Below are positions 9,580 to 22,880 of a DNA stretch of 64,000 bases, piece after piece. This DNA comes from Cenococcum geophilum 1.58. Its lineage: Eukaryota; Ascomycota; Dothideomycetes; Gloniales; Gloniaceae. Under the pieces are notes generated by a model. The model saw only the letters and a list, made by a program, of their open reading frames with translations. It was not told the DNA's origin and ran no database searches. How positions within the stretch are numbered: the stretch's first letter is position 1; each line of letters begins with the position of its first letter. The stretch spans positions 3,038,001 through 3,102,000 of the forward strand of contig KV748184.1 of NCBI GenBank assembly GCA_001692895.1. Direction: 5' to 3'. The position numbers and the translations under genes are program-made.

Positions 9580-12089
9580 TGACCTCTTAACAAGATACCC
9601 CACCTAGAACTAACCTATATTCTTTAGAAGGTAACTTTAATTTAGAACGAAACCTCTAAAACGCTACTCTCCTACCTAAAGGTACTCTCCTACCTAAAGG
9701 TACTCTTCCTCTACCTCCGCTACCTCTAGCTCCTCTACTCTAGCTAACTGGTAAGCCTCTACTATAAGAAGTTACGAACCTAATAAAGGTATATTTAGAC
9801 GAAGAAAAGAAGTTTAAAGGAGAATTATATAATATGCTCGGAGTAAAACTATAGGTCTTCTATAACTATTATAATAAGGTTAGAATTTAATACTACCAGT
9901 ACCACTATACTTTCTCTATTATATTAAAGGGACGGGCAGTAATATTCTATTATAACTATATTACGGGTAAAAACTATAGCTTTAATATAATGCTTTAGCT
10001 TACTAAAGCCCACTTTAAGACTAATAAGAATTGCCAACTTTATATATCTAAATGGCGAGAGACTATATTTTAAAGAGTTATTACTTCTAACCTAATAAAG
10101 ACTTATTTAGAGTGCCTTTAACTACTCTTTAATAAACTTTAGAAAATCTAACGTGGCCTTACTAAAACTTACTAAAATAAGAATAGCCTAAGGGACTAGG
10201 TTATCTTAGCATGCTATAGCGTTCCTAAGTATAACTTAGCGCTATATAAACCTATAGATACGTTTAAAGGAGTATATACTAAGCTACACTCCGCTATAGG
10301 TACTATAATACAAATATAAGAATCTTAATAGTTCTATACCGAAAACTTTACTTAACTAAGTACTCCTAACTAATATAATTATAACTAGACTAATTAAATA
10401 TATAGTGGCCGTGGCAGAAAATATAGAAGAGGGTATAATTAATATTAACTATAAGGTAATTATAGAGGTCCTTATAGAGGTTTATTTCGAAGTAATTATT
10501 AAAAGAAGTATTACGTTTATAAGAAGCCAAATTACTAGTTAATTAGATACTCCCTTAATAAGCGAAAAGAGGTATATAATAAGTTCTATTAGAGTATAAA
10601 AAACGTTAAAAATTATAAGGTTACTATAGCCTACTTTTAAAGCTTCTTAGTTTAATATAAAGGCGTAGAAGATCTTAAGGGTAAGGTTAATAAAGTTAAA
10701 TAGCTCCTTATAGATATAGAAATTAAGGACTACTTTCCTAACTAATACTTTATAGAGTATAGTAAGGTAAATGGTATATAAACCGTTACTATTCTTAATA
10801 ACTAATCTACGCTCTATTCTATTATAAAGTTAAATATCTTTAATAAGCTAAAGGAGAGCTTCGCGTTTTCCTTTAATAATAGATACTTAGTAAATATCTT
10901 CTATAGTATTATACCAGATACTAGAGCCGCAGGAGTATCTATAGTAAGAGAACCTTAAGTTTAAGCCCTTTAATAGCTTAATAGCTTTATTTAGATTAAC
11001 TATTTAACAGCAGGCTAATATACAATTTATTTTAGTAAGGGTACTATAACCTCTTTTAGTATAATTAGGGTCTAAACCCCCTTAGGATATATTACTTTCC
11101 ATATTATCCCTATAAACACTCTATTTCTATTTTATATTAAAGATATAAATAAATTAGGCGTTAGGCTTAATAACCTTAAGAATATACTTATTTAGGGAGA
11201 TAATTAGGTGCCCGTTATACGCAAGTAGGGTTACCCCTAGTTGCTCCTTTATTAACTAGAAAAGAGTATTACTTAAAGCCACTTAACTAAGTTAGAATTA
11301 CGCCAACTGCACTATTATTTTGGCCACCTATTTATTTATTAATTACTTAGGGTTCTTTAATAAGTAGGCTATAAAGTTAAGGTTAAGGCAATTAAGTATC
11401 TTATAAAGTACTACTATTACTGCTAAATAAACCAAAAGTCCCCTAGCCAATTTAAGTTTACCCTTAAGAATAACTATAACTTTAACTTTTATATTATTAT
11501 TAACGTTATATATCTTAGCAGCAAGCTAGTACTCTAAGTTATTAACTTCTTAACCTCCTTCTAAGCCGCGCGTTTCTTAAAAAATATATTAGCTAGAAAT
11601 ATATAGGATACCCTTTAGTTATACTAGATTAATATCTATTTAGGACCCCCTAATTAAATTATCTACAACGTAAAAAAGAACTTCTTATCTATAGAGTTCC
11701 GATAATAAATAAAGGTAATAGCAATTAAGGTTAAGGAGGTCCCCGTTAAGGCATATAATAGTATTAAAAAAATAAAGCGATATTATACGCTATTACGCCA
11801 CGTATATAAGATTATCTCTTTAAAACTAAAGAATACTAGCAAAAAACTTACTTTATAAATAGCTGTTAAAGCTATTAATAATTCCGCTGGCCTAGATAGA
11901 CTTATACCTACGTTACTAGTCTTTAGCGCCTACCCTTAAATAACTAACAATTCTTTACTATCTTCCTCCGTTATATAATAAGCTAAGGCTATTTATAAGG
12001 CAATAAAGGAGGTATAACGTCTCTACGCTATATACTAGGTTAATAACGTACTAGAAATAAGAAATGGCCTAAATATATTAACTATGCTT
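9580..12089 (+). pseudogene. Copia-1 gag-protease-integrase remnant
   Basis: The conceptual translation is continuous if TAG/TAA are read as lost Gln/Trp. A CX2C-like knuckle survives as YVYKKPNY (~10510). The protease motif appears as PDTRAAG (~10914-10934, DTGA-like). GAG-pre-integrase follows at ~11275-11440 (HLTKLELRQLHYYFGHL, then KAIKYLIKYYYYC with one His/Cys position lost), and the integrase core at ~11480-11960 (VKAINNSAGLDRLIPTLL). LINE-1 interrupts it at 12090. Confidence 0.82.
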
Positions 12090-12299
12090 TACTAACCTAA
12101 AGAAGCCGCAACAGCAGCGAAACCAGCCTAAAAACTACTTAATAAAGCAATCCGATATTGGAATCCCATTCCCCGCACCAAAAGACCCCATAAAACCACG
12201 TCGCCCCTATTTATAAAGCATAGGGGACAATAGAGGGGCGTAAGCTTCCTACTAGAGTTACAAAAATCGCGATGTAAGGGAGCTAAACTATAAACTAGG

Positions 12300-13430
12300 A
12301 GGGTAATAATACGGAAAGGACAGCTGCTAGCTTAACTAGCAATAGTAAAAACTAAAGGAAATACTTAGATAAATTAAAAATGATCTTATAAAAGAGGAGG
12401 AAGAAACCCTATAATACTAAATACTTATTACTGTTTAAGAAATAATATAACGCGTTAAAACCCTCTTAACGCGTTAGATAACCTAAGAGAAAGAGATTAA
12501 GGCCTAGCTTAACTAGATCGAAGCTAGTATTATAAAAAAAAAAAAACATATAAAGGAGGACCCCTAGGTCTAGAAGTTCCTTTAGTATAGGGCTAAACCT
12601 AGGCAGCCGTTACTGCGTAAGCGGCCCGTATAGTAAACGCAGTCGCGGCACCGTAGAGAGCGACCGTACGTGTCCGGCTTGAGGAGCCCTAGGGCTATAA
12701 ACTAGGGAAGCTCCTTAAGAATATTTAGAGAATAATACTAAGCGTATATACCGTACGTACCCTTAACAGCGGGGATATAGATATTTATATCCCCTCCTAA
12801 ATAATAAAGGATTAAATCTTAAATGGACTAGATATACCAGGACTTAAAATACTAAGAAAAAACTACCTCTTAAAAGTACTTAGGGTCCTACTTAAGACCC
12901 TAATTAATAGTAGAAGGAATATAGATAACTTAGAATTAACCTAATCTATTTACGAAGCTATAAAGCGCCTCGCGCCTAAAGTAGCCATTAGCTAGATCTA
13001 ATAGCTATACAACCCTAAAGCGCAGGCGAAACGCTAAATAAGCCCTAGCAGTGCCTAAAAAGAACATAAAAAGACTAGAGGAATACTTATAATTAGCGTC
13101 CTAACCTAAGCAATTTAGCATAAAATTATAAAAAGTAGAATAGTTATTAAATCTTAGCTTTTTAAGACTAGGCTATTTAAGAACAGCCTAATTATAAAGT
13201 AATGCTATAGATATAATTAATAGGGATATATATAAAGCGTATATAGAAAATAAATAAAATGCGGATAATATATAGGACTATATAGCACCATAAATTACCC
13301 TAAAGAAAGGGTATCCTGTATTAATTATAGTAAAGCCTATAAAGTATAGTAAAGAAAGGAGTATAGGACTTTTTAAAGCTACCTTAAAGGCATCTAAATA
13401 AAAAGAATGGCCCTCTTAACGTAGTTGCTC
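12300..13430 (+). pseudogene. LINE-1 ORF1 (nucleic-acid-binding gag-like) remnant
   Basis: Charged N-terminal part, then three degenerate CCHC knuckles at ~13190-13350. The Cys codons are mostly turned to Tyr (CYRYN, KCG.YIG, CINYSKAYK), which is the TGY->TAY outcome of RIP. Stops interrupt the frame. Confidence 0.7.
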
Positions 13431-13739
13431 TGTATATAAGAAGCTATAAAAACAACATTACACCTACCCCTAATACTAGGAAACTTTATAATCATTACTA
13501 ATAAAAAAAGAGGATAAAAACTATTAGGGATTTAAGAATAACTACTTAAACGGGGACCAGGCAAACCATCTTTTATTAATAAAGTAAGTAGAGATAGATT
13601 ATAATTAAGGCTCTAGCTGCGCGCTAATAGAGTAATAATAGTAACTAGCGAAAATAAAAAGGAGTAGGATATAGATATAGATAAGCCTATATCTACCCTA
13701 AATAAATAAGTATATAATTATCTAGTATAACTACGGAAA

Positions 13740-16700
13740 TATAAATTAAGGGGCGTATCGCCCCTTCTTTAATAGTATTACGCTAGCGGACTATTAGGTC
13801 CTTATAGTCTAGGAGCTAGTATATAATAGGTACACTAAATTAATATACTGCCCTAGGGGATTTATACTTACGTATAACGCCCTCCCTATAATAAAGGTCT
13901 GCTTTATAATTAGCTAGAATATTAATACCGCGCATTAAAAGCGCAGATAGTATAGCCCCTTTATTATAGCCCTCTAGGTGCGCCTAGAGGGGCTAAAGAT
14001 TATAATTATTAATATCTATAACCCGCGTAAAGACGGCCCTTAGATTAGGATATAGCTAGAGGTTAAAACGGCCATTAAGGAAGCTAAGGGAGAAATCGTA
14101 CTCTTAGGTGACTTTAACGCCTACTACCTAAGGTAGGGTAGAAAGTATATAGCTAGCAAAGAACAGGCAAAACGCCTATTAGCTAAAAGTCTTATACTCG
14201 CTATACTAAAAGGAGAGCCTATATAGAAAAGAGGGCAATAGGAAAGTGTAATTAACCTTATATTTATATCTCCAAATCTATATAGAAGAGTTAACTTTTA
14301 TAGTATAGTTAAGGAATAGGCCCTTATAAGAGACTATATACCTATCTATATTTAAATTAATAACGCTAGCTATCCGCTAGCGAAATACTAGCGCCTTACC
14401 CTTAAAAAACTAAACTTATAGGGCCTCCTCTAAAGTATCTAGGGGTTCAACTAGGCCATATCTAAAGACCCCCTTTAAGCCCTCTAGGAAGGGATTAAAT
14501 AAGTACTTAAAAAATACTACCTATAAGCATAACCTAGCTAGTAGGCCCGCTAAGAATAGTTACTAAATGCTATACAGCTCTACGCTAGCGCCCGCTAGGT
14601 GTAGCAACAGTACTAAAACTATAATAACCTTTAAGACTTATAAAGATACCTAATACTAAGTAATTAACTCCAGAAAGAAACTAGGAGAGTTAGTTATAAT
14701 AACTAGAGGCGCTTTATTTATAAACTTACTAAGGATTAATTAAAACCCTATAATAAAGGACTTTAGATCCTATTAAAATAGAGTAGAAAAGTAAGTATAG
14801 TAAAGGCGGACCCCCACTTACCAGACCTTAGGAGGTCCATTAAGGACCCTTTAATAGATAATAATACTATAAAAGTAGATATCCTTATAGCTAAATTCTT
14901 TCCTAAGACTGGAATAGCGGACTTTAGTAATATTAAGATAGAGGTAATAATGGAATAAAGAGCACTTATTATTAGCCCTATTATCTTAATAGAAGAAATT
15001 AGTAAGCTAATTAGGAGCCTTTTTAATAGAAAAGCCCTAGGGCTAGATAGCATACTAAACGAAGTTCTTAAAGTAGTTGCCCTAGTTATTATAAAAGACT
15101 TAGTAGAAGTAGCTAGCCACTGCTTTACTAATAGAACAATACTAGAAAGTCTTAAAGAATCTATAACTATAGTATTATATAAGAAAGGAAAGAAAGACTA
15201 CTCTTTCCTAGGTAGCTATAGACTAATTACCCTTAAAAATACGCTAGTAAAAGTTTTAGAAAAGTACGTAGCTAATATTATATTAGAAGCAGCGGAAGAG
15301 TACGGTCTACTCCCTTAAAACTAGATAGGAGTAAGGCGTAAGCAATCTACACTATTAGTAGTAGGACTGCTTAGCTCTTATATATAGATAGCATAGCGAA
15401 CGCGCCGTAGGTACGTAGTATTAATGCTAAGCCTAGACCTAATAGGAGTATTTAATAACGTGTCCTATAAAAGGCTCCTCTATATTTAAAAAAAAAGGCT
15501 TTTTAAAATAGCTTATAAACTTTATATAAAGCTTCCTAATAGTACGTAAGACCTGTATTAAGTTTATAGAATATAAGAGTAATTAGATCTAAATATAGAC
15601 AGGTATCCTCTAGGGGTCTCCCTTATTACTAATTCTATCTCTCTTTTTTATATTAGAACTTTTAGAGAAATTCTAAAGCCCTAATAGCGGCATACTAGGG
15701 TTCGGCTTTGTAGATAATATAAATCTTATTACCTAGGGGGACTCCGCAGCAGAGAACTGTTAATAATTAAAAGCCGCCTATAACTGCTACGTTGTATAGG
15801 TAAACTGATACGGCGCAGCGTTTGCCTCTAAAAAGTACTAGCTTATACACTTTATAAGGTGACAGCGCTATGCTACTACAGACCTTGCGTCTACCGTGCG
15901 TATCGCTAGCTACGAGATAGCTCCTTAGAAAACCAGTATACGAATCCTAAGAATTTAGGTGGACCCTAAGCTTTAGTAAAAAGAATAGATTAAAAAGGTA
16001 GCAACTAAAGGATTAGTAGCCTTTAAAGCGATGTTAAGGATTACTACGTCTATATAGGGCCCATTAATGCGCTGCTTGCGCCTTCTATATATAGCTACCG
16101 TCTAACCAGCGATGCTATATGGCGCCTAAGTATAGGGAGTATAGGACGACGGCGGAACGCCAGCGAAAAGCCTACTTAAACTGTTATAGAAAGTTTAGAA
16201 CTAATGCCTTTATAGGGTTATAAGAGCATACCAGTAAACACTAATAGCTGTAATTAAGAAGGAAGCGGCTATTCCCCTAATTTAACTCTATATTAAAATA
16301 ATAGCCCTCTAAAAAGCTGCTAAGATAGCTTTTAATAGGGTAGAAAAGGAATTAGTAGAGGTACTTAAGGGTATCTAGAAAACATTAATAAAGTACTAGT
16401 AGAAAATAAGACGGCTACTAGTACTACTAGAAGTGCTTAGGGACCGTATAAAGGACTATAAGAATAAAATATAGGGGTTCCTTATATACTAAAAGGATTA
16501 TATAGAGTAAGAAGCTATAATAAACCCCTATAGGCGTAGCCAGCGGAGCGCTAGCAGAGTATAAATGGAGCGCCGCTACCGTATAGGAGGCCACTAGTAC
16601 TGCTAGCGGGAAATTACCCTTATCGCGAAATAGGTAGACCTAGAATAGCGCTAACGGTAGTAAGCAAAGGCTAAAAACCGCACAGAAACTATGTGGAAGA

Positions 16701-17050
16701 CCCTATAGGGGAAACCTATAATCCTATTATATAAAGATCTAATAAAAGTAGAGGTTATAGTACTATTTCTTCTTTATATAGAGGTAATAGGGCTTAATAT
16801 ATAGCTTGCATCTATTAGAGTACCAAAAATTCTCCTATAGTGCAAATATAGTTAGATAAAGTAGATAGTATACTATATACTATTTTAATGTCTATAATAC
16901 TAGAGGGCGGACCTTATAGCATAATATGCCTCTAAATACCTTTAAGATGTCTTAAGCAATAAAAGAAGTGCTTAAGTAGCTGCAAAGTGGCTAATATAGT
17001 TAGGTGCTTTAGCCTAGTTTTAGGCTATAAAGGTAATAGATATAAAGGAT
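13740..17050 (+). pseudogene. LINE-1 ORF2 (endonuclease-reverse transcriptase) remnant
   Basis: The endonuclease motifs are INIYNPRKDGP and VLLGDFNAYYLRWG-like (~14000-14140), with INLIFISPN downstream. Reverse transcriptase follows: ALGLDSILNEVLK, GSYRLITLKNTLVK, SLDLIGVFNNV and FGFVDNINLI. The last is the FxDD active site with the second Asp changed to Asn. The C-terminal part runs on through QVDPKL and PAMLYGAQVWG-like segments to ~17000. Many Gln/Trp codons are now stops. Confidence 0.8.
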
Positions 17051-17094
17051 ATAAGGGGATACTAGCCCTTTTAAAGCTTAGAGGACTGGTAAAA

Positions 17095-17145
17095 AAATAT
17101 AGGTAAAAGGATATAGGTAAAAGGATATAGGTAAAAGGATAAGGG
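17095..17145 (+). repeat. 14 bp tandem repeat near LINE-1 3' end
   Basis: Three consecutive copies of atataggtaaaagg, followed by a partial copy, lie after the ORF2 remnant and before the LINE 3' UTR. Confidence 0.8.
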
Positions 17146-17394
17146 AAGAAGGGGTAGTGTAAGATCGTCCGTAAAGCGCGGTTAGTTGGCTTAATATACA
17201 GACTCTAAGCCAGGTAGAAGGCGAGTCGCTGGCGCCCTAATATCGGAACGCCGTTATCTCTTTAGCGCGGCCCGCGATCGGGTTTTCTCTAAGATAGAGT
17301 TTTTCCTATAGAAGGTATTAGCCTGCGTAGACCTACTAGGGGGACCGAGACGGGCGGTAAATTGAATTTATTATTATTATTATTAACTATACTT

Positions 17395-18618
17395 AATTTA
17401 CTACTCTAGTCTAAAGTACGCGTATAGCGTAAAAAGGGAGGATAGTTAGGCCTATACTAACTTATTATAATTAATAGTTAAACTTGCACTATTTAGATGC
17501 CTTATAGATCTACTTAATTCCATTTAACTGTTATTAAGCCTTATTATAAAGATAATAATTCTAAGCCTTTATAGGATGCCCTAAAAGATACCCTAAAGGA
17601 GAACTATAATTAATGTACTTTAAAAGGCAACTATAATCCTAATATAATTGTAGTAGATATACCGCAACTATAACGTAGTAGAGGTTGCCTAAAGGGATTA
17701 TAAAATCGCCAATATCTTATTAATTTTAAAGAATAATTTATTGCCGCNATTAAGAATAAAGTTAAGTTATTAATGGCCTTTATAATAGCTAAAGAGAAGG
17801 CTAACTTTAAGCTTGCAAAATAGCTTTAAAAGGAAGGTTATATTATAACCTTAAGAGCTCCTTTCTAAGTATCTAATAAGTAGGAGATTAATAGTCTTAT
17901 TATAAGAGAAGTCTTTAAATTTAAGAAGTATAACCCTACTAAGTTTAATAAAGTTTGTATCTTTAAGTTAAGGATAGTTAATAAGATTAAGGGCAAAGCT
18001 ACTAATACCCTATTTAAGAAATTAAAGCTTATTATCTAAGGTTATAATAATAATAGTAAAGAGATAATTCTTATATAATCTCTTATAATTTAATAAGCTA
18101 GTTAGCAAGTTATTATTATATTAGCTCCCTCCTTAATAAAGAATAGAATGGCGGTTTATTTATAAGATATTACTTAAGCCTACACCTAATTAGAGATGCA
18201 CCTTTAGCGCTTAATATTAGCATACCTTCTGGAGCAAATTCGCCACTAGTATCCTAAAGATATAATTATAGTTATACTTAAGCCATTATATAGAATTGCA
18301 GAGGCAGGAACTTATTAGTAAGCTACCTATAGTAAGTACTATAAAGAGAAGCTTTTAATAACTACTTCTATATTTAATCCCTCCTTCCTTATTATAACTA
18401 TAAAAACCCTATTTAGAATTATTGGTATATAAACTAATAATATAATTATCTTAGGAGATAACTAATTCTTAGCTCTTAAAGAGGATAAGTTAGTAAAGGT
18501 AAATCTTATAGTAAAGCTGAAGAAAAAGCTTAATTTAATAACACTATTACTTTTTAATAAATATATCCTCTCCCTAAATAAGGATTCTATTACTTTACAC
18601 TAGAAGGGTTAAGGTAAA
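17395..18618 (+). pseudogene. Copia-1 integrase end and reverse transcriptase remnant
   Basis: It resumes the frame interrupted at 12089. It reads through MPYRST, then RT motifs: KGKATNTLFKKLKLII, LIKNRMAVYL.DIT.AYT-like, KPLYRIAEAGTY and GIINNIIILGDN. Gypsy-2 interrupts it at 18619. Residues follow the Copia RVT_2 family with RIP stops. Confidence 0.82.
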
Positions 18619-19041
18619 TATAACGGAACCTTATAGCAGGTACTACAATAGGCTTGTTAATAGGCTAGGTATATAGGTAATGTAAACTAAAGTTAACAAT
18701 ATAATAATAACTGGTGGAGTAGTTACCTAATAGATTAACTCTAATTATATTCTAAGAATCACTATAAGGAAGGAACTATCTAGGTAAGGATTATAGTCCT
18801 TTAAATACACGACCATACTCCTATAAAATCCTTCTTATATATAATATACGTGTTATATATATTATATATACGTCCCCTTTATATACTGCGTATACTATAT
18901 ATAACGTTATATAACCTTAGCTACTATTCCTTATTATATAGTTCTACTGATTCTATCCTAGACTATACCTATATTAACTAACTAGCTTCTTCTAACTCTT
19001 TCCTAAGTAGTTATAACATTATACTTAAAGCGTCCGTAATA
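18619..19041 (-). repeat. Gypsy-2 3' LTR
   Basis: 423 bp; pairs with 48470-48892 and with both Gypsy-1 LTRs (opposite orientation). Visible differences are transitions. Confidence 0.9.
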
Positions 19042-19437
19042 CCATCTCCCTCCTCTTTATCTTTGTCCTTAAAGATTCTAAATATCTCTAAGTTATTTAT
19101 TAGAGGTATAATATCCGTCTAATTAATTTAGTTAATATTATTGCTTATTATACCTAAAGCAATTTCTTCTTCGTAAGCGCAACGTCATACTCGTACTATT
19201 ACTGCGATATTATCTCTTGGTAAGATTATACCGTCTTTATATTCTTATTGTGTAAAAGAGGGGTTAGTTTATATTGCGTTAGTAAACCCATCTTTATAAT
19301 AACCGTCCTCTTATTTAGAGTGCACTAAAGTAAATATTTATTCGTCCTATAATATTTACTTTACTTCTAATGCTAAATATATATAATCTATTATTCTTAA
19401 TAGTCGTCTAGTTCCCTAATTAATTTGTCTTAGGGTC
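19042..19437 (-). other. Gypsy-2 3' region up to Copia-2 insertion
   Basis: Reverse complement of the Gypsy-1 segment just inside its 3' LTR (~34900-35304). It continues at 39314 beyond Copia-2. The plus strand here is the upstream side of the antisense frame described at 39314-39690. Confidence 0.75.
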
Positions 19438-19705
19438 TATATAATTACAGCACCTATTGTACCAACCGCGTGCTTACGCGTTTGGTACACCAGGTACGCG
19501 TTTACGCGTTTAGTGTACTAACTACTCGCTTACGCGTCTGGTGCACTTATAAAGCACTAACTAATTAGGGGGGAGGTGTATCAGTATATAGACCACGTAG
19601 TCTGCTTTATATAATTAACAGTCACCATCTAAACAAGCATATAATACTATACGTATTTCATGCCCCTAGATATAACTCACTCGTGCTATTAAGTTAGTAC
19701 GAATA
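19438..19705 (+). repeat. Copia-2 5' LTR
   Basis: 268 bp, TG...CA type after reversing RIP (now TA...TA). The U3 part holds four ACGCGT hexamers. Downstream of the U3 is the run catacgatactatacg-like, shared with Copia-5. Confidence 0.9.
19476..19537 (+). promoter_or_regulatory. Four ACGCGT (MCB-like) boxes in Copia-2 U3
   Basis: Copies lie at 19476-19481, 19496-19501, 19504-19509 and 19532-19537. ACGCGT is the MluI cell-cycle box bound by Mbp1/Swi6 (MBF) in yeasts at G1/S. The same four boxes recur in Copia-4. That they function here is inference. Confidence 0.5.
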
Positions 19706-20151
19706 CTAATCAGTGAGCGCGCACAGATTAGCAATTACTTAACACCTTCCCCTAAGCGATACTCGACAGCAACCACCTGTTTAGACTCCTAGTACGACCT
19801 ACTAGAAGGTCGGAAGTCGGGGATTACGGACTTATCTCTAACTCTGTATACTTATTTAAGTCTTAGTACGGTTTACTAGAAGTATAATAGACGCAAATAT
19901 AGACCTATATAGAACCCCTACCCTTAAACCTTAAACCCCTATTCCTACTATACCTTCCCTGACCTCTTTTTAGACCCCTTATAGAGACTCCTTACCCTTT
20001 TACAAACCGTTACGGACCCGTTAATTACCTTTATGGACTGCTATAAAACCTCTTACTCTTCTATAAACTAGTACGGACCCGCTAACCGCCTTTACAGACT
20101 ACTATAAGACCCCTTCTACCTACTATGTACTACACTATATAATACAGTATA

Positions 20152-22412
20152 GCAGACCTAAGAAAGTAAGTTAATAAAGGTTAGGAAAAGTAGAGGTAGG
20201 GAGTTAACCTTACGTCTATACCTAACGTTAACAACTATATTAAATTTAAAGTTCTTAAATATAAATATTTTAAGCTTATAAACGTCGACCTATAGGAGCA
20301 ATACTAGGAAGACTTTGCGGACTTTATAGAAGCTATCTTTAAAGTATATAACCCTACTACTATCTATAACCTATAGACCCTCTTATATAACCAAGGTGTA
20401 TAGGTTAAAAGGAATAAACAAGTTACTATTATATAGTCCTTGTATAATATAATACACGAAAAGGACTAAATGGAATAGACTAAAGAGGAAATCCTAGACC
20501 AGTCCTAAGAAACTAAGAAACTCTTTACTTCTTCCAAACTTAATATAATCGCTAGCCTTATACCTAACCTACTTAACTAAATTTGTTTTATAAACCTAAG
20601 CAGTTTTAGAATTAATCTTATAGGCTAAAGTATACCTAGTACTTAAGTTACGGACCGCAATACCCCTGTAACCCAAATTACGGACTATAATACCCCCGCA
20701 GACCAAAATACGGACTAAATTACCCCTGTTATTTAAGTTATAGATCTATAAGCTATATATCCGCAAACTATATATCCGTAAGCCATATATCTATAAGCCC
20801 TAGATCCGTAAGTTATAGATCTATAACCCACCTAAGTAAAGACCTATGGTAAGGAGCTAGCCAACCTAGCTAAGCTCTATACCGACAAATCTAAGTATAG
20901 CGGTAAAAACGATAACTTTAACTTTAAACTAGTTGTCTTTATAGACCTCTATTAGAAGGCCAATATTCCTAAATAGGAGTTTAACTAAGCCTACTCTACT
21001 ATGCTACGCGGCCTAGCACTTAACCACTACTACACTAACCTTAAGAGTAACCCTTTTGGTGTTCCCTTTAATAAGCTATATAAAGCTACCTATAACTACT
21101 TTAAAGGACCGGAATATAAGCGTAATATCCTTACCTAATGGAATGCAACTAAGCTACGGACCGTAATTAATAAGAATACTAAAAAATCGACTATAGAGTG
21201 CCTGTAAATTCTTATTAAAGACCTTTAGCACCTATAGTACGGCCTTAACACTAAGCTTCGAACAGACGACTTCCTGTATAATAAACTTATTACGGCCTAC
21301 TAGGAAGTAGAGCTTTGCAAGTACGCCTACTATAAGCCTATAAATACCTTAGCTAGCCTTATTAATAACCTACGCTCCTCTATTATAACGTACAAAGTCT
21401 TAAACCCACTAGGCAGCACTTAAGCCTTTATTGCGGATATTTAATATCTATAAACAGACTTAGACGTCTACTTTACGGACCGCCGCTACTGCTAGCAGCA
21501 CCCGTACCGACTAAGTCCTACCTATAACCCCCGCAGCAACCCCCGTATAAAAATATACCCCTATAGATAAACCAGCCAGAAGTGCTTTGTGTGCGGTAAG
21601 GAAGGATATTGGTTTATAAGGTATACCTAAAAAGAACGCAATAAGTTTAGGAAGAGACTTAATAGCCGTATTAGCCAGTTTATTTTAGAATATAAAGGAG
21701 AGGAAGTAGAAGAGCCCCCTAATGAGTTAATAGAAGCCCTTATAATTAACTTTAACTTAGACGCTTAGGAATAAGAGACCTTAGAGATATTCCTAACCAC
21801 TTTTGGACCTTTTACAAACAGCTAAGCCTTTAATATTATAACCGTATTAGCCAACCGTTCCTTTATACACTTAGTTACGCCTAAAAACTATTCCGCAAGC
21901 ACCCCCGTTATAGATATTATAGATTATAAGTAGGACCTATTTGCATATATTACCACAGAACGCTATACCCCTAAGGAATTCTACGGTATTATAATTAACA
22001 TAGGTACCTTTAAGAAGTCTACTATAGGCTATGGATAATACCTCGCATATAGGACCACTACAAATAATAATACGGATATTAATATTACGTAAACTAGGGC
22101 TGTAAACATCTAATTTGGCATTAGCTTAACCGCATTAATTAGATTAGTTAAAGTTAAGACTCTAATTAGCCTAGTTAACTTCCACATAGTAAAAGCGGAC
22201 ACCCCCTTCCTACTCTATCTTGCAGATATAGACAGGTTATAGGTATACTATAATAATGTTACGGACACCCTAATTGGCCCTATAACTACCCTAGGAAGCA
22301 AGTATATCACTTTACTAATTACACAACAATTCGGATACCCGTTTCTTATATAGGGAGAGACTTTACGGACCTATATTTAGGAATCTTTTAACTATAACCC
22401 GTACTACCTTAC
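20152..22412 (+). pseudogene. Copia-2 gag (and start of pol) remnant
   Basis: It begins ADLRKQVNKG and continues NNYIKFKVLKYKYFKLIN, then ADFIEAIFKVYNP. A five-residue repeat (QAIYP/QAIDP type) occupies 20740-20829. A CX2C-like knuckle KCFVCGKEGYW is well kept at ~21580. Protease-like sequence lies near 22000. The frame needs stops read as Gln/Trp. It is interrupted by Gypsy-1 at 22413. Confidence 0.75.
20740..20829 (+). repeat. 15 bp tandem repeat in Copia-2 gag
   Basis: About six copies of a 15 bp unit (gatccgtaagctata-like) encode AIDPQ/AIYPQ. The reverse copy in Copia-4 is at 61911-62034. Confidence 0.8.
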
Positions 22413-22837
22413 TATTACGGACGCTTTAAGTACAATATTATAACTACTAGGAGAGGAGTCGGAAGAAGCTAGTTGGTTAATTTAGGCACGGTCTAGGATG
22501 GAGCCAGTAGAACTATATGACGAGAAATAGTAACTAAGGTCACGTGAGGTGATCTATATAATCTGTGGGATCTACGTAATCCGTAATAGAGTAGATAGAG
22601 CATATGTATATTACGTATAAGAAGGATTTTATAGGAGTACAGTTGTGTATTTAAGGACCCTTAGTCCCTACCTAGATAGTTCCTTCCTTATAATAATTCT
22701 TAAAATACAATTAGAGTTAATCTATTAGGCAACCACTCCACTAGTTATTATTACTTGTTAACCTCTATACTTATATTACCTATATACCTAGCCTAATAAC
22801 AAGCCCACTATAGTTTCTACTATAAGGTTCCGTTATA
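22413..22837 (+). repeat. Gypsy-1 5' LTR
   Basis: 425 bp; matches 35305-35727 and, reversed, the Gypsy-2 LTRs. The end dinucleotides are changed by RIP (TG to TA, CA to TA). Differences between copies are mostly transitions. Confidence 0.9.
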
Positions 22838-22880
22838 TAATCACTACCTAGTTACGGTATTAAATATAAAGAGTCGGATA

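Larger units (their letters stand above)
12090..17381 (+). mobile_element. LINE-1: Tad-like non-LTR retrotransposon in Copia-1
   Basis: 5292 bp, flanked by a 13 bp target duplication, attaactat(g/a)ctt, at 12077-12089 and 17382-17394. Copia-1 coding sequence resumes immediately after it. ORF1-like gag with zinc knuckles lies at ~12300-13430, ORF2 endonuclease at ~13840-14400, and reverse transcriptase at ~14950-15960. The 3' end is a (TTA)n run at ~17369-17383 rather than poly(A). Two-ORF architecture with CCHC knuckles and an AP-like endonuclease fits the Tad/I group of fungal LINEs. It is heavily RIPed except for the first ~200 bp. Confidence 0.86.

Noticed and set aside
14763-15053. 96-codon hydrophobic minus-strand frame
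   Set aside because: It lies opposite the LINE-1 reverse transcriptase; the Ile/Leu richness comes from TA-rich RIPed codons.
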